From Planctomycetia bacterium (GTDB lineage Bacteria > Planctomycetota > Phycisphaerae > Phycisphaerales > UBA1924), in contig SXOY01000121.1 of NCBI GenBank assembly GCA_005776545.1, positions 1 through 6,913 of the forward strand: DNA of 6,913 bases. The letters are read 5' to 3'. The translations under genes and the position numbers were made by a program. This document shows, one piece after another, positions 1 through 6,097 of this stretch (position 1 is its first letter; the number at the start of each line of letters is the position of its first letter). The notes under the pieces were generated by a model. The model worked only from the letters and a program-made list of their open reading frames with translations. It had not been told where the DNA came from and searched no databases.

Positions 1-1
1 C

Positions 2-2644
2 TCGCTTGCAACCATGGGCGACCCGCGCGTCATCTTCCAAGTTGGCTCGTTTATCGTCGCACCGACGCTCGACCGTTTCACGATTCTCCCGATCAAGGAC
101 TTTGACTCGGCGGCCATGACTGCAACCAACGTCTTTGGTTCAATCACGATCCGCGGCCGCGCCAGCGTCAGCGATGGAAGGCTCATTGTCCCGGTCATTG
201 ATGGCCTCTCCATCATCGATCCCGCGAATCCTCTGGACACAAAGCAGATTCCACTCCGCGCTGTGGGCAACACTGTTGTCGCGCCTGGGCAGCTCATCGT
301 TACTGATGCCCGCAAGATTCACTCCTACGTCACTTTCTCCACCGCCGAGTCGCTCCTCCGCGATCGAATGACAAAACGCCCGACGGATGCCGAGCCAGCA
401 AACGATCTCATCCGGCTTGCGTATCGGGCGGGGAAATGGGAGATGGTCGCTCCCACTGCCGATCATGCTCTGGCGATCTTTGATGCTGATCCAACTTCCG
501 CCGCATCCAAACTCGGCCGCGCTCAGCTCTTTGATCTACTTCTTGAGGCCGCCCGCGCCGGATTAGATGATCCATCTATTCCCAAGCCTCACCCCGCGCC
601 AACGACCGATTCCGCAGCCGCGATTGTCGATCGTCTTGCACAATCCGTTGGCTCACCCGCTCAACGCGTCGAGCAATTGCTTATGCAGGCCAAAGTCCGC
701 GAAGTTGCAGGAACACCGGTTGCCGCGGCCGAGTCTTATCAGCAGATACTCACAGACGATGTCCTGAGCACCACCATCCGTTTCGCTGGCACCATCGATG
801 AGATTTCTGCACAGGTTGAGACGACCGCTCGCTTAAAACAACTGCTACTTCAAACTTCGATTGCTTCGTATCGCTCCTTTGATGATGAAGCCCGACGCAT
901 TGGCGACGCTGCCCAGAATAATCCTGCCGAACTTGAATCGATTGCTCGCCACTATCCCGCCGCCGCTATCACGCCGCTTTTGCTTGCCAGAGCTTCGGCT
1001 CTTCATCAAGCCGCCGGACAACAGGAAACTGCAATTCGTGCACTTGCCCGGGCGGTGGAGCATGCTGCATTCGGTATCGCTGTCGGTCGCACCGAGCACG
1101 CCGAGCTTCACCCGCGGCTCACTGTTGATCTTGCTGATGCACTGCTAAAGGCCAATCAACCTTCCAGTGCGGCACGCATCCTTGCCACTATCAAACTTCC
1201 GACACCCGATCTCACGCAACGCATTGCGCAACTGCAGACCCAGATCCAATCGCTCGACCGCGATATCTATCGCCTTCCGCGCGTTGGGCTTCCCAGCGCG
1301 ATTCGTCCTGCGCTGCTTGTTGGCTGGACCGTTCCTCCGGAATCTCCGCTTCTCCCCGATCGCCGCGGCAAGAGCCCTGAACATCTCATCATGTTCAACG
1401 ATTCGCAATCCAAGCTTGCACTCTTTGGCACGCGTCCCGATGGCGAATTTGCTCCGGCATGGGAAAAATCCTACGAAGGTGCTCGCCCGTCACTCATCAG
1501 ACTCAGCGCCAATCAGGCGATCTTTTACGAACCATCGCCGGTCGGCGGGATCATTCAGTGCCTCGACACAATCGACGGCCACTCGATCTGGAAGTCCATC
1601 GACTTTTCTCACTGGTTTGATGGCGCGGCAGATCGCCGCCGCACCAATGCCGTTGAGAACTCTGCGCAAATCGCTACGCCGCTCGATGGCTTTCAGCGTC
1701 CGCTCGATCTGCTGGTTGCCGCGGATGAGAACATACTGATTCTTGCTCAGCGTTCTGGTCGCCTGGGTGCAGTTTCGCTTACTGATGGCAAGCGCCTCTG
1801 GGCCGCCAACACCAAGCTCGATGCTATTTACGACTGCGCGGTTGCCGGAAGTGTGATCGTTATTTCTGGCGGCGCTGAACCAGTCAATCGCGTGGCGGGC
1901 GAAGCACTTACTCCGGCCATTGTGATTCTTGATGCCAAGACTGGTGCAGAATTACACGATGCACGCGGCTCAGCAGAGTGGTTTGGTTCTCGCCTCAAAG
2001 GTGCTGTCCGCTGGGTGCGCCCGGTTGGTGATGGCAGCGCGGTGCTGGGGCTTGAAGATGGACTCATGCATGTCAACCTCCGCGAAGGTCGCGTGAACTG
2101 GATGTCGGATGATGACTCGCTCGCTCAGACTGCGGATGGTTGGACTATCGGTGGTGACATCCTCATTATCATGGATCGCGAACGCAACTTGCGACTGATC
2201 AATTCCAAGACTGGCATCGTCCGCGACAAGCCGCTGGATTCCTTTGGGAAAATCACTGAGAACGCACACCTTAAGCTCGATCGCATCGGCGACACCATCT
2301 CGATCGCCACTGACCGCGGCATTCTTCTCTATGACCTCACTGGCAAACTCACGGGCATGGATGGACTGGGCGAAGATACGCAAACGCTGCTCCCGCAGTT
2401 CAGCACGCACGCCATCTTTGCACTGGGAATTGAACGCGAAGACCTGCTCGAAAACGCCCGCGAAACATACGAGATTCGTGAAGCTGCTCCGCTCTACACC
2501 TTGGACCGCAAAACCGGCAAGCTCACCGCCTCGCGCTGGATCGTCCTCTACGAAGACCCGACGGCGATGAACCTAGTCGATGGAAAACTTATCATTTCTG
2601 CGGGTTCAATCTCGCTGATCGTCGATGCGCCGCAGGAGCCTTGA
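2..2644 (+). CDS. PQQ/BamB-like beta-propeller protein with TPR-like helical middle, 5'-partial
   Basis: The frame is open to the left edge: four sense codons (S-L-A-T) precede the first ATG at 14 with no stop. The gene therefore very likely starts outside the window, and ATG 14 is only the first internal Met. Numbering from that Met (876 residues), residues 1-75 look like the end of a beta-propeller blade (GSITIRGRASVSDGRLIVP, then IDGLSIIDP). Residues about 120-420 are Ala/Leu-rich helices resembling TPRs, for example AAAESYQQIL near 239, IRALARAVEHA near 342 and LADALLKAN near 372. Residues about 430-870 carry repeated PQQ-type blades with a D-x-x-[TD]-G-[KA] turn: TIDGHSIW near 520, LTDGKRLW near 589, DAKTGAEL near 639, SKTGIV near 730 and DRKTGKLTAS near 831. 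Such proteins are usually scaffold or envelope proteins of unknown function. The N-terminus is missing, so export cannot be judged. No catalytic motif is seen. Confidence 0.85.
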   Translation, partial: SLATMGDPRVIFQVGSFIVAPTLDRFTILPIKDFDSAAMTATNVFGSITIRGRASVSDGRLIVPVIDGLSIIDPANPLDTKQIPLRAVGNTVVAPGQLIVTDARKIHSYVTFSTAESLLRDRMTKRPTDAEPANDLIRLAYRAGKWEMVAPTADHALAIFDADPTSAASKLGRAQLFDLLLEAARAGLDDPSIPKPHPAPTTDSAAAIVDRLAQSVGSPAQRVEQLLMQAKVREVAGTPVAAAESYQQILTDDVLSTTIRFAGTIDEISAQVETTARLKQLLLQTSIASYRSFDDEARRIGDAAQNNPAELESIARHYPAAAITPLLLARASALHQAAGQQETAIRALARAVEHAAFGIAVGRTEHAELHPRLTVDLADALLKANQPSSAARILATIKLPTPDLTQRIAQLQTQIQSLDRDIYRLPRVGLPSAIRPALLVGWTVPPESPLLPDRRGKSPEHLIMFNDSQSKLALFGTRPDGEFAPAWEKSYEGARPSLIRLSANQAIFYEPSPVGGIIQCLDTIDGHSIWKSIDFSHWFDGAADRRRTNAVENSAQIATPLDGFQRPLDLLVAADENILILAQRSGRLGAVSLTDGKRLWAANTKLDAIYDCAVAGSVIVISGGAEPVNRVAGEALTPAIVILDAKTGAELHDARGSAEWFGSRLKGAVRWVRPVGDGSAVLGLEDGLMHVNLREGRVNWMSDDDSLAQTADGWTIGGDILIIMDRERNLRLINSKTGIVRDKPLDSFGKITENAHLKLDRIGDTISIATDRGILLYDLTGKLTGMDGLGEDTQTLLPQFSTHAIFALGIEREDLLENARETYEIREAAPLYTLDRKTGKLTASRWIVLYEDPTAMNLVDGKLIISAGSISLIVDAPQEP

Positions 2645-2816
2645 TCAGCATGTTCACTTCAAGTGAGTCGCACTGGACAATACAGGCATCAGGCATTAGT
2701 GAAAACCACAGGCGAATCAGTTGCGGGTCGCTACTCTTGAAGAGAATCCGATCTGGTCATTCATGTTCGATCCATCTCCCACGCGTAATATCCTAAACTC
2801 ATTGAGGTAAACATGC
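2645..2816. other. Intergenic region upstream of the acetyltransferase gene
   Basis: This 172-base gap holds no gene. It contains a perfect short palindrome at 2654-2666 (TCACTT-C-AAGTGA) ten bases after the preceding stop, and a tandem 7-base repeat CAGGCAT-CAGGCAT at 2683-2696. TAATAT at 2786-2791 could be a -10 box, but no convincing -35 box sits 16-18 bases upstream. The palindrome has no T-run after it and almost no loop, so it is a poor terminator and more like a protein-binding site, if anything. Confidence 0.4.
2804..2807 (+). promoter_or_regulatory. Ribosome binding site deciding the GTG start of the acetyltransferase
   Basis: GAGG lies 9 bases before GTG 2817 and 5 bases before an out-of-frame ATG at 2813. 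The ATG frame stops after 14 codons (TGA at 2855-2857), so GTG is the start that gives the full enzyme. Confidence 0.55.
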
Positions 2817-3341
2817 GTGGCTCCAGGAACTATTCGCCAACTTCATTCTGTCGATGACTTGCAGGTCAACTCTCTCGCCGGCCTTTTGATCGATTGCGTT
2901 GAGGGCGGCGCATCTGTCAGCTTCATGCTCCCTATTACGCGCGATCGCGCACTTGGTTTCTGGCGCAAAGTCGCTCAAGGGGTCGCCGCCAAAGATCGCG
3001 TTTTGCTTCTCGCTGAAGATTCGCTCGGGATCTGCGGCACAGTGCAGCTCATTTTTGACCTTCCCGAAAATCAGCCCCATCGCGCTGATCTTGCAAAGAT
3101 GCTGGTTCACAGTCGCTCTCGCCGCCGGGGTTTGGGTAAAGCGCTTATGCAGGCCGCGGAACAGACGGCTCGCGATAATGGTAAAACTCTTCTGGTACTT
3201 GATGCGGCTACGAACGGTGATGCCGCGCGACTTTATGAACGCATGGGTTGGGTGCGTGTTGGAGACGTGCCGAATTTTGCACTTTTCCCACAGGGGGGAT
3301 ATTGCAGTACGACGTATTACTATCGCGATCTCAGTCAGTAG
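2817..3341 (+). CDS. GNAT family N-acetyltransferase
   Basis: This 174-residue protein is a complete single-domain GNAT, an acetyl-CoA-dependent acyltransferase expected in the cytosol. The N-terminal beta1-alpha1 region starts TIRQLHSVDDL (5-15), as in many small GNATs, followed by LLIDCVEGGASVSF (23-36). Strand beta4 is VQLIFDLPENQPHRADLAKM (76-95). The acetyl-CoA pyrophosphate loop (motif A, R-x-x-G-x-G/A) is R102-R-R-G105-L-G107. Motif B follows: LLVLDAATNGDAARLYERMG (125-144), where the A/T-x-x-G-x-A-x-x-L-Y-E-x-x-G pattern is typical. The C-terminus ends in an aromatic strand (TTYYYRDL, 165-172). The GTG start is chosen because the ribosome site fits and the upstream ATG is out of frame. 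The substrate cannot be read from the sequence. The next gene begins 23 bases downstream, so the two are probably co-transcribed. Confidence 0.9.
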   Translation: MAPGTIRQLHSVDDLQVNSLAGLLIDCVEGGASVSFMLPITRDRALGFWRKVAQGVAAKDRVLLLAEDSLGICGTVQLIFDLPENQPHRADLAKMLVHSRSRRRGLGKALMQAAEQTARDNGKTLLVLDAATNGDAARLYERMGWVRVGDVPNFALFPQGGYCSTTYYYRDLSQ

Positions 3342-3364
3342 CATAATCGCCGCGGAAGCAAACC

Positions 3365-4300
3365 ATGTCAATCCCCTCCTCCATCCTCTCCCGCATCGGC
3401 AACACCCCACTTCTCCACCTCCGCTCCCTCGTCCCCAAAACTTCCGCACGCATTCTCCTCAAACTCGAAAGCGAAAATCCCACCGGCAGCATGAAAGACC
3501 GCATGGCACTTGCCATGATCGAAGCCGCCGAAAAAGATGGTCGCCTCAAACCGGGCGGCAACATCGTTGAATACACCGGTGGCAGTACAGGCGTCTCGCT
3601 CGCCCTGGTCTGTGCGGCCAAAAAATACACGCTGCACATCGTTTCCTCCGATGCCTTCAGCGCGCAGAAACTTGACCAGATGCGTGCCTTGGGTGCCAAC
3701 CTCACGATCATCAAAAGCATCGACGGCGGCATGAGTGCAGCGCTCACCCGCGAAATGATCGAGACCGCTCGCCAGATCCGTGAACGCACCGGCGGCTTCT
3801 GGACTAACCAGTTCAGCAATCCCGACCAACTCAACGCCTACCGCGCCATGGCCGCCGAAATCCTGCAAGAAAGCGGCGGGCACATCGACGCCTTTGTCCA
3901 AAGCGTCGGCACTTGCGGTTCGCTCCGCGGCACCTCCGAAACCCTCCGCGCTCAAAAGCCCAACATCCACATCGTCGCCGTCGAACCCGCTGAGTCCGCA
4001 GTCCTCTCCGGCAAACCAACCGGCGCCCACAAAATTGAAGGGATCGGCGCCGGTTTCGTCCCGCCTCTCTGGAACGCCAATCTCGCCAACGAGATCACTT
4101 CCGTCTCAACCGAGGAAGCCAAATCAATGGCCCGGCGCCTCGCTCGCGAAGAAGCCATCATGGCTGGCACATCTACCGGCGCCAATCTCGTCGCCGCGTT
4201 GAAAGTTGCCGAACACCTCGAACCTGATGCAACTGTCGTCACACTTATGTGTGACTCAGGAATGAAGTACCTCAGCGGCGACCTCTACAGAGCAAGCTGA
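3365..4300 (+). CDS. PLP-dependent cysteine synthase family protein (fold type II)
   Basis: At 311 residues this has the usual length of CysK/CysM-type beta-replacement enzymes, which convert an activated serine such as O-acetylserine with a sulfur or other nucleophile. It begins IGNTPLLHL (11-19), the standard family start. The PLP Schiff-base lysine is K44 in NPTGSMKDR (38-46). The substrate loop, normally TSGNTG, reads T71-G-G-S-T-G76. The PLP-phosphate loop, normally GTGGTxTG, reads G182-T-C-G-S-L-R-G189. NQFSNPDQLNAY (148-159), EGIGAGFVP (225-233), AGTSTGAN (267-274) and DSGMKYLSGDLY (297-308; S298 is the expected pyridine-nitrogen ligand) complete the fold. The start is ATG 3365 with GGAAG (3354-3358) six bases upstream. 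Codons are strongly C-ending. No C-terminal CBS domain is present, unlike cystathionine beta-synthase. The fold is certain, but the exact reaction is not: the altered loops argue against naming it cysK. Confidence 0.9.
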   Translation: MSIPSSILSRIGNTPLLHLRSLVPKTSARILLKLESENPTGSMKDRMALAMIEAAEKDGRLKPGGNIVEYTGGSTGVSLALVCAAKKYTLHIVSSDAFSAQKLDQMRALGANLTIIKSIDGGMSAALTREMIETARQIRERTGGFWTNQFSNPDQLNAYRAMAAEILQESGGHIDAFVQSVGTCGSLRGTSETLRAQKPNIHIVAVEPAESAVLSGKPTGAHKIEGIGAGFVPPLWNANLANEITSVSTEEAKSMARRLAREEAIMAGTSTGANLVAALKVAEHLEPDATVVTLMCDSGMKYLSGDLYRAS

Positions 4301-4472
4301 TTCCGCTCGTGGTGAGGGCTTTGAGTCGTTAGATATGCCTCGACAGTGGCTCGTCCCGTTGCCTCTTGCTTCGCACCCAACGAGGCCAGCGAGAGCGCTC
4401 GTATCCTCATCACATCACCGATACCCTTGTTGCTGCTCGGCACCTAGATTCAGCGATCTGATGTAACTCGTG
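4301..4472. other. Intergenic region between converging genes
   Basis: No gene is seen in this 172-base spacer between the plus-strand cysteine-synthase homologue and the minus-strand 428-residue gene. It holds a loose inverted repeat, GGCTCGT (4348-4354) with ACGAGGCC (4380-4387, one bulged G), and an 8-base palindrome GAGCGCTC at 4393-4400. None of these is followed by a T-run, so no classic intrinsic terminator can be named. Confidence 0.4.
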
Positions 4473-4478
4473 TCAGAT
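4456..4478. terminator. Possible hairpin at the convergent junction
   Basis: ATCTGA (4456-4461) and TCAGAT (4473-4478) form perfect 6-base arms around an 11-base loop. On the plus strand the stem extends by a G-T wobble and one more C-G pair. The right arm contains the stop codon (complement of 4473-4475) of the minus-strand gene. There is no T-run on either strand, so a bidirectional terminator is only a weak suggestion. Confidence 0.2.
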
Positions 4479-5759
4479 TGGAAAAACGGGCGGCATCTCA
4501 TACTGACTCATTTTCAATCTCGGCCACTGGTCCTCCGCGAGGATCTGGTCGGCAATAGACATCCCTTTATCAGTGAGCAAAATGAAGTTGGATTCGGCCT
4601 CGGGTCGCGCAATCCAGCGGCGTTCAGACTTGCTCCATTCAACGAATTCGTGTTCACGCTTGTAGAAATTGAATATCGCTCGATGCGACGGTTGCCTTAG
4701 CGGTGGATTAATGGGAGCCCATGAGATGCCGATGAGATGTTGCCCACTCAGCTCAACATCAGCCCACGCCACTGCCTGAATCTCGCTTTCATTTCCCGTA
4801 GTTGCGATAGCTGCGTTAATAAGCTCGGCAAAAGTCAACCGTTTGTGCTTCACGAGAAGTCCCATGATTCGCCGCTGCAAAGAACTTATATGGGAGTAGG
4901 CCTCCCAGACTGAACTCGGAGGACTCCAATCCGAAAACTGTAACTGCAGCCAAAGATGCAGAAGGTTGGATTTCTCTCTCATGTTCCAGTAGATCGAGAT
5001 CTCTTCACAGTCGTACGGATTGTTCATCGCCCTCTGGACTGCCTTTGGGAGAATGCCCTCCGTGTCTTTGTCGAGCGTGCCTGCTCGAAGTTGAGACTGA
5101 GCGGCCGACATGAAAGACTCAACAAGCATCCTTCGCCCGACCCGTGAGTATTCGGGGTGGTCGAGGTAATACTGGGCGATTTCGGCAGCACGCGCAGGTT
5201 CGAAATTGACATACCCCCAGTCTTGACTGCATCGCATGCAAAGTTGAAGATCCTTGCAGAAGAGGTCCTGGTACCATTCAATTGACTTGTTAAACGGATC
5301 GTTGCGAATACCGCGGATAGTCTCATTCTCGTCGGGGAGTCTGGGTCGGTCAACCGAATGTCTGTTGTCGAGCAGGTCGAGTGTGCGTGGCACAAGTCGC
5401 CCGTCACCGGTGCTCAGTTTCAATACTGCAGGAATTGCGTCCAGGACCGACTCGAACAACAGAACCCCGTTCTTGTAATCCTGTATAGCAGAAGGAGTGA
5501 GGAACGGATTGATTGACCATTCCTTGTCGGGAAATCGAGTGTCGCCGACCGAGACCCCGAGTGCGGACCGATCCCGCTCAAAGGTCAAGAGCAGATTACC
5601 ACGTTCGAGTTTGAGTAAAGACTTGCCAAAATGTGCTGCGTCGTAAAACGACTCAGCTACGACCCATGGATACGCCAACATAAAGCGGGGAAATTTGGCA
5701 TTAAGTTCATCCAGAATTGTCATGTTGTAGAGATCATTGCACCAGTCCTTGAGAACCAT
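4473..5759 (-). CDS. Hypothetical protein, 428 residues, possible two-domain architecture
   Basis: I do not recognise this protein. Residues about 16-87 (LDELNAKFP, then FYDAAHFGKSLLKLERGNL, then FERDRSALGVSVGD, then EWSINPFL) weakly recall a small uncharacterised alpha/beta module with an FG...LE.G.L...RDR pattern, seen in stand-alone bacterial proteins of unknown role; this is from memory only. The middle holds C168, C174 and C177 (CKDLQLCMRC), which could bind a metal but lack a clear fourth ligand nearby, and helices such as EPARAAEIAQYYLDHPEY (187-204). Residues about 293-400 (SLQRRIMGLLVKHKRLTFAELI, ending in LLTDKGMSIADQIL) are compatible with a winged-helix-like segment. No signal peptide or membrane segment is visible. 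ATG 5759 has GGAAAG about 11 bases upstream; M13 (5723) is an alternative start without a clear ribosome site. Six sampled 60-base lines average about 46% GC, against about 62% in the preceding gene, suggesting transfer. It is transcribed alone, against its neighbours. Confidence 0.75.
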   Translation of the reverse strand: MVLKDWCNDLYNMTILDELNAKFPRFMLAYPWVVAESFYDAAHFGKSLLKLERGNLLLTFERDRSALGVSVGDTRFPDKEWSINPFLTPSAIQDYKNGVLLFESVLDAIPAVLKLSTGDGRLVPRTLDLLDNRHSVDRPRLPDENETIRGIRNDPFNKSIEWYQDLFCKDLQLCMRCSQDWGYVNFEPARAAEIAQYYLDHPEYSRVGRRMLVESFMSAAQSQLRAGTLDKDTEGILPKAVQRAMNNPYDCEEISIYWNMREKSNLLHLWLQLQFSDWSPPSSVWEAYSHISSLQRRIMGLLVKHKRLTFAELINAAIATTGNESEIQAVAWADVELSGQHLIGISWAPINPPLRQPSHRAIFNFYKREHEFVEWSKSERRWIARPEAESNFILLTDKGMSIADQILAEDQWPRLKMSQYEMPPVFPI

Positions 5760-5829
5760 TGGGTTTTGACTTTCCAGGCCTACCTAACCCCATATCCCGT
5801 AAACCCTTGCAAAAATCAAACAAAGTTGC

Positions 5830-5858
5830 TTGACTTGCTTCATCACCACGAATATGCT
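5830..5858 (+). promoter_or_regulatory. Candidate sigma-70-type promoter upstream of the SDR gene
   Basis: TTGACT (5830-5835) is five of six matches to the -35 consensus. A 17-base spacer follows, then TATGCT (5853-5858), four of six matches to the -10 consensus. It points toward the gene at 6098 and would give an untranslated leader of roughly 230 bases. Consensus use in this lineage is uncertain. Confidence 0.4.
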
Positions 5859-6001
5859 CATTTCAGCTAGATCAATCCGCGCTCAAATAGTGGCGATGAT
5901 CCGGCTGTTCAATCCTGCGAGCTTCAAGCGAGGAATAGGTGCATCAGATCAGCTGACTCAATTCTTGCTTGAACTACCAAATATTTACCTACTACCGCTC
6001 A

Positions 6002-6065
6002 CTGCAACCTCCCACAATTTTCCGACCTCTTAACCTTCAACACCTTCTCCGGACGCTGCAACCTC
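6002..6065 (+). repeat. Two direct copies of CTGCAACCTC
   Basis: The 10-base word CTGCAACCTC occurs at 6002-6011 and again at 6056-6065, with starts 54 bases apart (about five helical turns), in the leader just before the SDR gene. It could be an operator pair or chance within C/T-rich sequence. Confidence 0.4.
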
Positions 6066-6087
6066 TGCCGCGAAAATAACCCTACCC

Positions 6088-6092
6088 TGAGG
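6088..6092 (+). promoter_or_regulatory. Ribosome binding site of the SDR gene
   Basis: TGAGG ends five bases before ATG 6098, supporting that start. Confidence 0.5.
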
Positions 6093-6097
6093 CTCCC

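Larger units (their letters stand above)
5760..6097. other. Divergent intergenic region
   Basis: This 338-base stretch separates the divergent 428-residue gene and the SDR gene. It must hold the promoters of both. Its left half is AT-richer (about 43% GC in 5821-5880), like the 428-residue gene. Its right end, from about 5980, is C/T-rich on the plus strand. It contains the promoter and direct repeats listed separately, plus the palindrome TCAGCTGA at 5949-5956. A 60-codon open frame from ATG 5854 to 6033 lacks a ribosome site and is not called. No convincing minus-strand promoter for the 428-residue gene was found; TTGCAA and TATGGG near its start are too closely spaced. Confidence 0.5.

Noticed and set aside
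1167..1739. Overlapping plus-strand frame of 190 codons inside the beta-propeller gene
   Set aside because: Its Arg/Ser/Pro-rich composition is typical of a shifted reading of a GC-rich gene, with no domain and no ribosome site.
2799..3449. Antisense open frame of 216 codons across the acetyltransferase gene
   Set aside because: The sense frame has intact GNAT motifs; the antisense product has no domain and runs across the intergenic gap into the next gene.
3368..4030. Long antisense open frame (220 codons) opposite the cysteine-synthase gene
   Set aside because: It mirrors the strong C-ending codon bias of the sense gene, has low-complexity Gly/Ala-rich composition and no recognisable domain, while the sense frame is a clear enzyme.
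4348..4400. Inverted repeats GGCTCGT/ACGAGGCC and palindrome GAGCGCTC as a terminator
   Set aside because: The stem has a bulge and a 25-base loop, the palindrome has no room for a loop, and there is no T-run on either strand.
4473..5759. The 428-residue gene as part of a mobile element or defence island
   Set aside because: No transposase, integrase, terminal inverted repeats, target duplications or partner defence genes are visible in the window; only the composition is unusual.
5854..6033. 60-codon plus-strand open frame in the divergent intergenic region
   Set aside because: No ribosome site, a start overlapping the -10 candidate, and no recognisable motif; best read as non-coding.
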